A stretch of DNA of 64,000 bases from Leptodontidium sp. MPI-SDFR-AT-0119 (taxonomy: Eukaryota; Ascomycota; Leotiomycetes; Helotiales; Leptodontidiaceae): the NCBI GenBank assembly GCA_020726505.1, contig JAHLEZ010000026.1, positions 682,001 through 746,000 of the forward strand. The letters are read 5' to 3'. Both the position numbers and the translations under genes were made by a program. How positions within the stretch are numbered: position 1 is the first letter of the stretch; every line of letters begins with the position of its first letter. Below are positions 1-10,149 of this stretch, one piece after another. The notes beneath the pieces are model-generated. The model saw only the letters and a program-made list of their open reading frames with translations. It made no database searches and was not told the DNA's origin.

Positions 1-527
1 TCCATGCGAAGAAATTGGCTTGTTTCCGTGGAGAAAGCTGCGCAACCCAGTGGTATTGTCCACCTGAAGTTGGGTACCTTGATATTCTTAGTCACTGTAG
101 ATTTTTTGGGGAATTATTAAACCCACATAGACGCCATTTCTGATAACGAAGAGCATGTGGCCATGGTACCAGTGAAGGCCAAGATGAATCCATATAGGAG
201 CGACACGGGTCCACCGCTAACCAGCCCGGTGATGAACACACTGCATAAGGTCAGTATGAATCAACCCATACATGCGGTATACTTACCATGGCAATGCTTC
301 CCAGGTTGCCATCAATGATACACTCAATGCCAGAATTGAGAAGAAATTGAACGATTTCTGTCTTATATGAGCGCGAATGCCTTGCGTGCACTGAGTGCGG
401 GTTTCTGTAAGTATACCTTCAGTGTACCGCCCTCCTTCACAGCCACAATCACTTCCTCAGAAGTATTATTTCCCATAACTTCCTCAGTGGGAATATCGAT
501 CTTCTCCGACGCCCTTAAAGACGACAT
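1..527 (-). CDS. amino-acid/GABA-type permease, 5' part
   Basis: This is the N-terminal part of a membrane permease of the fungal amino acid/GABA/choline (APC) family, which would import nitrogen compounds at the plasma membrane. The model reads ATG at 527 with exons 527-417, 357-287, 240-127 and 77-1; all introns are GT-AG and 46-59 bp long. The joined protein starts MSSLRASEKIDIP, then gives KKSFNFFSILALS and ATWEAL in the first membrane segment. It continues with FITGLVSGGPVSLLYGF and FTGTMATCSSLSEMASM, then YPTSGGQYHWVAQLSP. The SxSEMAS and YPTSGGQYHW motifs are diagnostic of the family. The gene runs off the window at its 3' side, so intactness is unknown. The exon frames were deduced by eye; the family call is firm and the exact substrate is not known. 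Confidence 0.85.
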
Positions 528-1112
528 GTTTATTGAAGGACTTTTGTTTGAGTAGTGCTCCTGAAGAAGATATTAATGAATACAGTTGATGTTGAGCGTT
601 TGAGAAGGAGACCGGAATGTAGTTAATTAAGAGTGGCCACCAACAAGAGCCTCACCTGGATAGATTGTTACCCGTTCAGTCTTGATGGGACAATGAGAAG
701 CGCTCCTGAGCCGAACCATGGCAGTCGCATTATACTTTAACTAAATCCCAGAGATAAGAAGATACGCATAATTGGAGATTAAGCGGAGAGCCCGACAGCG
801 AGATAGATTGTCGATACTAAATCCCAGAGATAAGAAGATACGCATAATTGGAGATTAGCGGAGAGCCCGAGAGCGAGATAGATTGTCGATACTGTCAAGT
901 ACTGTCGGGATTGACTACTTTGGTTTAAACAGCTTTGGCTTTCATTTTGCGGTTTGATACACGTAGGTGGCCAATGCGTCATCGAGGGGCTTATCGGGTC
1001 TCATGTTTCTTGCCTAATCTAGCTAGCGTCCATTATTAGCGCATCGTATCTGTGCAGACTGCTGAGAAATGGATGGCAATTGCAGCTTGGTCATCTGTAA
1101 ATTGAGAACACC
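528..1112. other. intergenic region with a 76-bp tandem duplication
   Basis: This interval lies between the start of the permease and the 3' end of the PD-(D/E)XK-like gene and must contain the permease promoter. I see no coding sequence. Its only structure is the tandem duplication at 740-890. Confidence 0.5.
740..890. repeat. two-copy tandem repeat, 76-bp unit
   Basis: The unit beginning ACTAAATCCCAGAG occupies 740-815 and is repeated at 816-890. The copies differ by a one-base deletion (GATTAAGCGG versus GATTAGCGG) and one substitution (GACAGC versus GAGAGC). This is a recent local duplication upstream of the permease start. A short open frame across it on the minus strand is a by-product of the repeat. 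Confidence 0.9.
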
Positions 1113-2285
1113 TTAAACTGTTTGATTTGCTGGGGTGGGAGGACGCTTCCTCTTCTTGGTTCGCCGTCTCGATTTCTTACCAATGCTTTCCTCTCCAAAA
1201 ACGGGTTGTCTTGTACGTTGGAGTCTCTCTACTTTGTCCAAAAACTCCGCAAGCTGTGGGTATGTGATTGTAATGCCTGGTAGCTCTTCAGAGTTGAAGG
1301 TTGCAACCTCAGAATCAGCGAAGCAGTCGAGGGGAAGATGCAATTCCTTGGTGGTATTGATGGCGAGTCCGTCTGATGACCGGAAAACCTACAGATGTTA
1401 GGTCAACTTCATTAGACGAGTTCAAGACGTACCTCACGGTCAATTACTGCTTCAACATCCAGAGTTTCGAGACCTTCCCCGTCGTCTTTCAAGTAGCGCG
1501 GCTTCCACATCGATATTCGGGCTTCCTTCTTCGTCCCGTATCCTAACTCGAACCCGACAACTGCCTTGATATTCGCGTTTGAGTACTGGATATAAGTCCA
1601 TGCCGCCTTGCGTAAGTCTCCGCTATTCTGTGAGCATGCTACCTCATATACCACTCCAGGATACTCGGCCTCGTCTTGTTGAAACTGGTCATCCGGCTGT
1701 CGTTGGATATAGGGCCGGTCAATTCCGGTGTCATCGTCCGAATCGATCTCTCGCAGCTGTATGCTTCCAGACCTCACGCTGGATATTCGTGCTGCAAATC
1801 TGGCAGCTTCGTCATTTCCGTCTTTGATGCGTTGCAGTTGAGCTTTGGTTTCTTCTGACACTCGTTCTGAGAAGCTTTCGTGTTTCGCTGTCGGCATACG
1901 TGGTATATAGAGGACCTCCTCCAGAGAATTGTATTCCAATCTGTCTTGGTCAGCTCGACTTCTCTCGAAGGAGGACAGTCTTTGTGGTAGCATACCTCAG
2001 TTTGTCGTTCACAAAACTTTGCAATTCAGGAAGCTGTTGTAGCCTCGCCAACAGACTTTTGTATTCTGAAGGCCTCACCTTCAATTGTCGCGACGGATCT
2101 GCTGAATGCTGGCGTTGTTTGATCAAGTGTAGCACTTCGGAGACTGGGGATTTTGGATTGAGTGTTGACAGCAATTCATCAGTTGCTGGAGGTGTCAAAG
2201 GCAACCGAATCTGCCTTTCCGGCGGTGTACCTCCAGCAGATTCAGGGACAGTAGGCGTCGAAACCGAGAATCTCTCGTCACTCAT
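1113..2285 (-). CDS. PD-(D/E)XK/Uma2-like fungal protein of 357 aa
   Basis: A three-exon model (2285-1996, 1940-1433, 1388-1113; introns of 55 and 44 bp) gives a 357-aa protein with no internal stop. The N-terminal third is low-complexity and Pro/Ser-rich. A conserved core follows: LYIPRMPTAKHESF, an alternating strand pattern, PDDQFQQDEAEYPGVVYEV, then SQNSGDLRKAAWTYI and IKAVVGFELGY. The PD...(P)GVVYEV...S...A..Y arrangement resembles the Uma2 branch of PD-(D/E)XK nucleases, which is an inference from spacing. The C-terminus is Lys/Arg-rich (KKSRRRTKKRKR) and could be a nuclear localisation signal. I believe this family is widespread as a hypothetical protein in Leotiomycetes. The function is unknown, and a host gene is as likely as a transposon-derived one. 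Confidence 0.7.
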
Positions 2286-2586
2286 TGCTCGGCTGGTGTT
2301 GAGTTTCGATGTTTGTGTTGCACTGTTGATGCGGGAAGCCGTCAGCTCGGAGTCAGCTCGGATACGTGCAGTCTCTGTGGTAACCTTTATCGCGAGTGAG
2401 CGCTATCACGTGGTTGGCGGGCGGCGAAACATTGCGGCATGATATCTGAGGCGGAGCGGAAAAACATCACAAACAGCGAGAACGAAATTTTTGGAATTGA
2501 GCAACGAAAACCACATCTAGCAGCCCTCCTTTTGGCCAGTTGAGAAGCCTGAGCTTGTGCGCATTGCCCAGTGTGACATAGGCAGT

Positions 2587-2898
2587 ATGGCGACACCGTG
2601 GCCTCAAGTGGCAGCATGGCCCAACGACCCCCGAGAGCATGCTGCATACCTCAGCGATTACCTCAGGAAAGCACTCGTCTGTACCGACTCTACCGGAGAC
2701 CAGCCGGTGCCGAAGCCTCTTGTCAAGACTATGATCGCAGCCATGAGCGTCCTGATTTCCAAGTTCCAGAATACCCCTGATCTCAGCGCCGTCGTCCAAG
2801 CCATTACAACTATCCAGAGCGACCTCAAAACAACAGCAGAGACGGTACAATCCACGGCGATCAAAGCTCAGCAGAATACAATAACGCAGCAGCACATG
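2587..2898 (+). mobile_element. LINE ORF1-like N-terminal fragment
   Basis: An open frame from ATG 2587 begins MATPWPQVAAWPNDPREH. It continues with YLSDYLRKALVCT, VPKPLVKTMIAAMSVL and DLSAVVQAITTIQSDLKTT. The short Trp/Pro-rich start followed by a helical, Gln/Thr-rich segment resembles ORF1 (Gag-like) proteins of Tad1-type fungal non-LTR retrotransposons. Recognition is from general resemblance only. Similarity to anything coherent stops near 2898, where the opposite-strand DUF3435/FluG remnant begins, so this looks like a truncated piece joined to another repeat. There is no zinc knuckle and no ORF2 downstream. Confidence 0.45.
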
Positions 2899-3640
2899 GC
2901 TACTTATATCCCGATAGCAAGGACTTCCCTCAAACATAGCACGAAGTCACCAGCAAGGCCAAAGAGAATGAAAACAGTAGTGGACAGGGGATATACGTTG
3001 ACATTCTATATAAAACAGAACGCGGTCTATTTTGACTGGCGCACAAACCTTGGTTCCCGGAGCTTGACGCCGTTGCACTGTCTCTACGTGGCCTTTTAAA
3101 TGCTCCACGTGTTCGAGAACAAGCCCCTGAGACTTGCACACTGGGTGATAACACTCTATTCTGGCGTGTGGATCTCTTCCTTTGAGATGAATCCGCTCAA
3201 CGTGATCCATCATCTTCGCAGGGCGGCAAAAAGAGCCCATCCGCTCCTCATAGCTCTTCGATTCGTCGCCAATGCAGATAGGACACTGGCTCTTAGCAAG
3301 GACAAGAGGGAATGGCTCGAGATCGGGCGAGGGTGATTCCTCCTTGACGAGAGGTGGTTGCGGTAGGGCAAACCCGGAGTCGGTACCGCCGAGGCACTTC
3401 GCGGCGGCGACAGAGGGTAACCATAAGACCGGCAGAGTGGATCCAGCGCGCGACAATGTCCTGTGGGGTGATACCCGCGACATGAGTGCAGATAAGTTCG
3501 GCCAGCTGCGCCCGTTCAGGGATCTGATGTTCAACGACCGGCTCGATATACTCCTCTTCCTGCTGTCCACTGTTCTGATGGAGGACATGATGCCAGTTGA
3601 TGATAGCAGGTTATTCTCGTTTATGCTTTCCAAGAGATAA
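2898..3640 (-). pseudogene. C-terminal C2H2 tail of a DUF3435/FluG-type gene
   Basis: On the minus strand a 228-aa frame contains CPICIGDESKSYEERM, SRPAKMMDHVERIHLKG-like text, a Cys-x4-Cys pair in IECYHPVCKSQG and HVEHLKGHVETVQ. This is the C2H2 tail typical of fungal FluG-domain/DUF3435 genes. Upstream the conserved reading (ICTHVAGITPQDIV, then LMVTLCRRREVPRRYRLR) lies in another frame, so at least one frameshift separates the parts. The N-terminal recombinase-like core is absent. The 3' flank (about 2900-3035) is clearly related to the 3' flank of the DUF3435 copy at 29.9 kb, so the two are members of one repeated family. Confidence 0.7.
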
Positions 3641-3709
3641 TATATTAGGGCAGTAGATCCTTAGTTTCGATGAAGATACAACGACAGCTGTACTGAAAAA
3701 AAAAGCCCA

Positions 3710-5466
3710 TCAGAAATTAAGTATTGCTGTCCTGTCCACGACATCAAAAGAGTGAGGAGCCGGCACAAAACATCTCACTTCAGCCTGCCGAGTCACCATA
3801 TTATAGCCGAGAATATCGCCACGAGTACATCGTACATGCTCAGGTGCATATTCGCCCTCGTAATTCTCATCTTCGAGATTCATGATCCACTCGGCTAGTT
3901 TACCGACCATGACACTGTCCCACAGAACCTCCCGCCTTGCTGGCCCAAGGAGCAACGAGATAGCTTTTCTTCGGAGAGTTTTCTGAGGGCAATACCATGA
4001 TACGGCATATAGAGGGCAGATGGTATGCATTTCGAACATGTAGGTGGCGTTTGATTGGTTCATGTTCGGATGATTCAGGAGCTCCTCGGACAAGACCACC
4101 ATTGCTCGAATTGTGGCATGAAAATCTTCGTATCCGGGCAGGTTCCGTTGTAAGTTCGCATTAGGCAGGTGGTGACATATCCAGCGAGATACATCAGCTC
4201 AAGTGAAGCAGCGCAGAAGCGGTCTTTGCTACCCTCTGGCTTGAGCGAGTCTTCGAGCAGAGGCGAGATGGCCGACCTCCACGCTTCAAGCTCTGAAATG
4301 TGCATGCGTTGCCTGTTGATATGCTCTAATGGGATACACATCATGAAGTCCAGCCTCAGGAATCCGGTGAAGCTAAAAGTCTCGGGGAACATCGCTGATG
4401 TGAAATGCATGACTTTCTGCATCGTGGTGATTAGGGAATCTCGGGCATCATTGAGTGATGCGAACACGTGGGGCATATCAGAAATTTCTGGACTTTGGTC
4501 ATTCAGAGGCAGAATCCGTTTTGGGTATCGGGGATCGAGGAAAGCCATTGCTTGGATGTCTAGTCGTCCGAATGCGTTGATGATCTCTTTCTCGACGTTG
4601 GCCGTTGGTGGTGTAGCTGGGTCGTCTTCCGACAGGTGCTTTTCGACCAGGTTGAGGCCGACTACAGCTTCTATATTGCGACCAAAAGTCATGCCTAATT
4701 TATTAAACCTCGAAAGGAAGGGCATTTCCTGCGCAAGAATTGCAAGAATTAAATTGAAATTTTTCTACTTACGCCTGACAGCAAGTTCAAAATTCCCAGC
4801 GAAAGATTCGAAGCAGATGATGACGATGCAGGTTATCAATGCCGTTCTGAGATCTTGCGTCCCCCCAATTGATGCCTTTCTCATTGACTTGAGGGCTTTT
4901 TGATACTGTCGAAATGCGAATCCACATTGTGCCGAAGCATTATCAGTTCCCCGCCCGTAGCTGATGCTGTGCCCTGGAGTAGCCGTCGACTTCAGAGCAG
5001 CAATTGCAACGATAGCGTGACGGATCGAGTCATCTCTTTCACACGCCTGTAAGACCAAATGACTCCAGAGATCCGATTCAAATGATCCCGCCAGGTGCGG
5101 CGCTATACCTTCTCTAAAATACTGGAAGTATTTCCGCTCCTGTTGGTCTTGGAAGACAGTGATTGCGGGTTGGTACACAATAGGTTGGAAATGCAATTGT
5201 CCTCTGGGAAGGATGATTCTAATGGATGGCAGTGATGTTGGGGCAGCAGTGGGTATTTCGTAGCCGTCGCATTTCACACCAAATTTAGAACAGCGAATGC
5301 ATGTAGGCTTTGCCTCATCGCATTTGACTCGGCGTATCCTGCCGAGTGTTAGGTCAAGACAATCCCGAGAATGGAGGAGAACTTACTTGCATGTTTTACA
5401 CCCAGATCTCGTCTTAGGCTTGCTGGCCCTGCTGCATTTCCTCGAAGGGTTTGAAATAGTGGCCAT
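3710..5466 (-). CDS. Zn2Cys6 fungal transcription factor, probably frameshifted
   Basis: Start ATG at 5466 (MATISNPSRKCSRASKP). Exon 1 is 5466-5387, exon 2 is 5338-4773 and exon 3 starts at 4670. The exon 1/2 junction rebuilds a complete binuclear zinc cluster with cysteines at residues 23, 26, 33, 40, 43 and 50 (C-x2-C-x6-C-x6-C-x2-C-x6-C). The fungal-specific middle domain follows (FREGIAPHLAGSFESDLW, RHAIVAIAAL, INAFGRLDIQAMAFLD). The exon 2/3 join across a 102-bp intron restores ELAVRQAVVGLNLVEKH. Near 4105-4130 the frame switches from TYNGTCPDT to ATIRAMVVLSEELLNHP with no good intron. That is a one-base frameshift, so this is either a pseudogene or a sequence error. It would act as a nuclear DNA-binding regulator; targets are unknown. 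Confidence 0.75.
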
Positions 5467-5940
5467 TGCGAATTTGGCTGGTGCTTCCCAACGTCGCTTG
5501 GACAAGGACCAGTCTTTTCAGGGAAAGTAAAAACAAATTCTTGAGACTCGTCGTATCCAGTCCGAGGTACCAAGAGTATTTAAAGTTTCTCTATACTAGC
5601 ACTGATAGTTCGTCGTCGCACCTCCACTTGACCACATACGAAGTATCTGGTGCTTACGTCCAGAGTGGAGGCTGCAGTGGTGATCATGCAGCGGGGTCTG
5701 ATGTCGACAGGGTCATTGTTGACGCTGACTTGCCCTATCGTATAAATGCGTCCAAAAGAGGGAAAGTGCTTATCTAAAGGAGCCCTGCCCTGCGATTTGA
5801 AAAGACTGGGCAGCCCTGTCGGGATTTCTGTGAACTCGTACTTTGGTTGCCGGGGGAATTGTTGTAGCCAAGACTTCTAGAGAGTTCTTCCCTGCAGTGA
5901 CAACTATTACCCCGACTACCAAGTAATTTCGAAGTTGTAA
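5467..5940. other. intergenic, no gene recognised
   Basis: This is the upstream flank of the Zn2Cys6 gene. Short open frames here are unconvincing, with no domain signature or intron logic. It leads directly into the MITE at 5941. Confidence 0.4.
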
Positions 5941-6363
5941 CATACGAAGTATTCGCTTTCTCCATGGGACTGAACCCATCTACAGTGGGTTTCCTAGGGA
6001 CTTTTGGTTGGATATGGCCCTGTATTCTTACCTTACTACTTCAAAAGTATCCCCCCCTAAATAAAGGTAAATACCCTACAAACACAAGGGGGTTGTGGGT
6101 AGCTTTCTAGGGTGTCTATCCAACAGAAAGAGCTGCTTACGCCCCGGCAGGTGACTAGAAGTAGAATCTTCTACAGCTACCCTGGCCTTTACAACAGACC
6201 AAATTTGGCTTGTGCACTGAGGCTCACAAGGGTCTCTGACCTCTTAGAACAGTTTATTGGTGCCCGAGGCCCACTAAGCAGGGTATTTACCTTTATTTAA
6301 GGGGGGGATAGTACGAAGTAGCAAGTAGGTTCAGTCCCACGGAGAAAGCGAGTACTCCGTATG
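5941..6363. mobile_element. MITE with imperfect TIRs, split by a second MITE
   Basis: The left end at 5941-5976 (CATACGAAGTATTCGCTTTC, then TCCATGGGACTGAACC) is the imperfect inverse of the right end at 6328-6363 (GGTTCAGTCCCACGGAGAAA, then GCGAGTACTCCGTATG). Its own interior is only about 100 bp, because a second inverted-repeat element lies inside it at 6048-6310. It has no coding capacity and was presumably mobilised in trans; the superfamily is not assigned. Confidence 0.75.
6048..6310. mobile_element. inner MITE with about 29-bp TIRs
   Basis: The ends are near-perfect inverted repeats: TATCCCCCCCTAAATAAAGG continuing TAAATACCC at the left, and GGGTATTTACCTTTATTTAA then GGGGGGGATA at the right. 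The interior includes GTGGGTAGCTTTCTAGG, TGTCTATCCAA and CTTTTACAACAG-like text. It is clearly related to the interior of the inner MITE at 23358-23651, although the terminal repeats differ. It carries no ORF of its own. Confidence 0.8.
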
Positions 6364-6672
6364 TGCAGGATGCACAACTGCCGAGATTGCATGGGCTCTT
6401 CGAGGCAGCATGTTTTGTGCCGTCATCACCCCGCTCCTCCATATATGGGGTATTCCCCAGTCTCGTAAGGTAGTTCATGTGAAGCATAGGTAACACTTGC
6501 TGACCCATAAGTAAGATCGCTGATCTTCGACGAGATTGATGACCAATCACAGTTGAGCTGTTGGACGTGGATAAATTTATATTTGACCCGCTCAATATTC
6601 ACCTTGCTTGTGCTTTGAAGCTACGATTGGGATTTTTGTTGCATTCAGTACATTTGGTTTACTGCAGATATC
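6364..6672. other. intergenic, upstream of the sulfotransferase-like gene
   Basis: No gene is recognised. This is the likely promoter of the plus-strand gene starting at 6673; no clear TATA element was identified. Confidence 0.35.
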
Positions 6673-7802
6673 ATGAACAGCTACCTCCTCCAGTTCCTCG
6701 AGTGGTTCTACCGAGACTCCGTCCAATGTCCCGATTTCAGACCACGCGATCGACCCATGGAAATTCTTGCTTTGGGAGTCTCTCGATCAGGAACGGACTG
6801 TAAGTTATTGGAAGCCGTTTCCTCATCTGAAATCTAAATTGATCTGACATTGGCAATTACAGCATTGAAACATGCATTAGAAGTATTAGGGTACGAAAAA
6901 GTGTGAGTAGAAAAACCAAACCATCAATACTAGTCGCTTATTTCGACTCCAGCTACCATGGCTTTGATCTTCTGGCTGCTCCAGAACAGTTGCCCTTCTG
7001 GAGGGAAGCTACGAAAGCCAAATTTGAAGGCGGAAAGAAGTTCACTCGTGACGATTGGTATGCACTCGCCCCCCCTTCGGTACTTTCGCCGTTGACCCAA
7101 AGACAGGGATAGAATATTCGGTAACTGCAGGGCATGTTTCCCAAGTGATTTCTATTGAGCTTGATCATTTTTATTCTAACTTATCCATCATTAAAGGCAA
7201 TCTCCGACCTCCCAGCCATCATGTTTGCCAAAGAGCTCATCGAGGCATACCCCGAAGCCAAAATTATTCTTTCAACCCGCGACCTGGACGCCTGGCACCG
7301 AAGCGTGGCTCTCAGCATCGATGCCAACGCACATGACAAAGTCAGACATTTCATGCAACTATTCCACCCTTTGACCTTCCAATACACTGTCCTCACCAAA
7401 ATTTACCATATGTTCTTCCGAGGCGACTTCAAGAATCAGGGAAGGAATGTGTATGAAGAGTACAATGCGATGATTCGAGGACTGGCGCCGAAGGACAGGT
7501 TTCTGGAGTATCATGTGAGTGAGGGTTGGGAACCGCTGTGTGAGTTCCTTGGGAAAGATGTGCCGAAGAGGGAGATGCCGAATGAGAATTCGGGGAAAGT
7601 TTTCCAGGGGAGATTTGAGAAAATTCAAGGGAAGTGGAAGAGGGAGATTTATTGGAATATTGGGAAGTGTTTGGGTACTGTGGCATTCATTGGACTTGCT
7701 GTTGGGTCATTCTTTTGGCGAGATCTGTTGTTTGAGAAATTGAAGAGGTTGGAGGGGTTGAGAAGATTTGCGGGAATAGTGAAGACGGTAAGATACAAAT
7801 AG
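6673..7802 (+). CDS. P-loop sulfotransferase-like protein (Sulfotransfer_4 type)
   Basis: Exon 1 is 6673-6799, exon 2 6863-6902, exon 3 from 6953 to about 7057, a probable mini-exon 7131-7144, and the last exon 7197-7802. Joining them gives MEILALGVSRSGTDSLKHAL, a P-loop of the GxxRxGTxSL type that binds PAPS or a nucleotide. Next comes VYHGFDLLAAPEQLPFWREA, then AISDLPAIMFAKELIEAYPE and KIILSTRDLDAWHRSV, the second conserved block of the family. The C-terminus has a hydrophobic segment (GTVAFIGLAVGSFFW) that may anchor it to a membrane. The junction between exon 3 and the mini-exon does not resolve cleanly in frame, so either a non-canonical donor or a small indel exists there. The natural substrate is unknown. 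Many fungal genomes carry several such genes near accessory regions. Confidence 0.75.
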
Positions 7803-8724
7803 GACTTGTATCCTAACTCTTGTCTTGTACAAAGAGGAAGTAATCAATGAACGATGATCCTCCTGCTGCCGAGTTTGTCGCTTCTCGTGGAATGTCCTCG
7901 GACTCTTCAGCAGGGCTCTCTACATCATTCTCTACCTCCAACCCACTCGATTCCTCCTCGTTCTTCATGTAACCTATTTGCCTCAGCACATATGCTCTTA
8001 TCGCTGGAACCGGCCAGTTGCCTACCTGCTTGTTCCTCGGGTGCTAAGTCTGCCTGGAGCAACACTCCAGCCTACGCAAATGTAAGATACGGGACGAAGT
8101 TTGGAGGATTGTTATAATACCTTGTTATTCAAAGATTATTTTCAGAACTTGGGGGATGTGATGGGCGATTAGTGATCTCTTGGATGCGGTTAAAATCACT
8201 CCTCTCCCGCTTTCAAAGGTTTTAGTGACTAATGATCGAGTATTTTTCAAGAAACAACATGTCAAAAATTGGGTCCAGAGACTATAAAGGCAGTCGATTC
8301 GGAGAAGAGGCAGGATCATCTCGGAAGATTTCTACAAATGAAGTCGCCGAGGTCGTACCCCCAGCACATTGTATTTCGGAATCCGACTCTCTAGAAAGGC
8401 ACCGAAGACATGCACGAGTCTCATCATTCCGAGGATAGGAGTTTAATCGAAACACTGTATATTGCGATGCTGAGTTCAATGAAGTTAGTGACTTAGGTAA
8501 TTTAAGCCGCCGGCGGTTGCAATCAGCGCTCCATGCACTTTCGGCGATGGATGCTGTGACTGCCCTGGAATTTAGTGAGAAGCCAAAACCGAGCCCCTGA
8601 GTTCTGTGTTTTGTGGTCGGCCAGTAGCAGAATCAAAACAGTGTAATTACAGCTACAATGAGAAAAGGATAAATAAATATTAATGATATCAATTCAAAGA
8701 TAATTCCCAAGCTATCCCAATCAC
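7803..8724. other. intergenic, no gene recognised
   Basis: A few short frames occur, but none shows domain signatures, intron structure or biased composition. The left part is CT-rich. I see nothing further here. Confidence 0.4.
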
Positions 8725-9599
8725 TTATCTAAACTTAGTTCGTCCGTTATTATGGGTATTGTCATCTACTTTACCTACATCCCCAAGCGGTTGCCTCACA
8801 AGAAAATAATGCACAAACGGTTCCGTCGACCCATACTTCGAATCATCCTGTGTGACCGTCTGTACGCGCTCAAAGCCATGATCCTCATACATCTTCCTGC
8901 CTGCAGAATGCGACATAACAATAGCTTTCAAGCCGGCTTCATCGATATTCCTGAGAGCTTCTTCTAACATCAACGAAGCGACACCTTTCCGCTGATGAGA
9001 AGGATGGGTGGTCATGTAATCCACAGCTGGAGAAAGTTAGAACGATAAGTAAGACAAGTAGGCCAGGTAACAATATCCTCTAGATACTATGGAAAGCTGA
9101 GATAAGAGGAAAATGGGGGGGGGGGGGGGGAGGGGGGGGAATACTCACATACATATGGCCCACCCTCCTTCATAATCCCCTCCTCAACTCTCTCCAACTC
9201 CGGCCCAAACTCCTCCAAATGCTTATAATTCAAACCCCTCATCTTCCAATTCTCAGTAACGCTCTTCCACCTCTCTTCAAATGCTACCCTTTCCTCTGCG
9301 CTAAGCTCTCGGACTTGTGCTTCAAGCCAGTGCATCTCCTCACAGTTCTCGGGTAAGATATATCGCGAATACCCTACAATCTCACCCGTATCTGTATCAA
9401 CAACTTTGAGATGTCGTTTTACGCTTCGCGAGGTGATTAAATTCCAGGGTAGACGTGCAGTGCAGTCGTTAATTATTTCTGGGAGGGGTTTGCTACCCCA
9501 GAGGAGGCGCCAGTGCTGGTCTGTGTGGAAGGCGCTCATCATCGTGTTCGCGAGACCAGGTGCGTCAATGGGTATTACAGGGTGGACTTGGTAGGGCAT
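8725..9599 (-). CDS. GNAT family N-acetyltransferase, 250 aa
   Basis: Exon 1 is 9599-9149 and exon 2 is 9026-8725, with a 122-bp GT-AG intron; joined length is 753 nt with stop. The N-terminal part (AFHTDQHWRLLWG, DTDTGEIVGYSRYIL) is the strand region preceding the acetyl-CoA site. Exon 2 carries VDYMTTHPSHQRKGVASLML, where HQRKGVA is the Q/RxxGxA pyrophosphate-binding loop. It ends with AGLKAIVMSHSAG and MYEDHGFERV, the usual last helix and strand of a GNAT fold. It would transfer an acetyl group from acetyl-CoA to an amine, substrate unknown, probably in the cytosol. The intron contains a long homopolymer (16 G, A, 8 G on the plus strand). Confidence 0.85.
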
Positions 9600-10149
9600 T
9601 GTGAGGTGTTTTAAATTTGGACTTGGCAGAATTGGATGTTGGCCATAGGTCGTCAGAGTATTGAGATTTCGTGTCCGTCTTATGTGTGATGAAGTTGTTG
9701 CCTGTTAGTGAGGACACGTTCCATCTACCTCGATCTTGCCCGAACTCTGGAGAAGGTGCCAGATCGAACAACCGGTGCCTGAAAAAGTAAATATTTACGA
9801 CCTTTTACAGGCAAACGCTGGTGTCTTGAGTCTGGCCGTGAAGTATTACTGCTCATTTTGTGAATACTTACTTGCTTCAGAAGGTAGTGGTGGTGCTTGG
9901 CACAAACATTCAGGGGGCTCGTTAGCGACATGTCGGTAGATTTGGGCGATGGGAGCGTCGTTGCAACACCTGTGCAATTTCGCATTTGGTCGTTCGGGGC
10001 ATTCATTACAGTATACTGTACTTGGAAGAATTTGGCTCGGAGACCACAAGGGTTCCCACAAAAGTCCCCTCAGGTATCCCCTGGCCCTGCATAAGTTTCT
10101 ATCTCCGACACCCGAGGTCGCTCCTCACACCACATCTTTCGAAAGAAAC
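9600..10149. other. intergenic, no gene recognised
   Basis: This lies between the divergent start of the GNAT gene and the 3' end of the HET-like pseudogene. Open frames overlap on both strands without any recognisable domain. Confidence 0.4.

Noticed and set aside
290..360. Ankyrin-like reading (EIVQFLLNSGIE) on the minus strand
   Set aside because: The alternative frame, joined by good introns, gives a complete permease N-terminus; the ankyrin look is a shadow.
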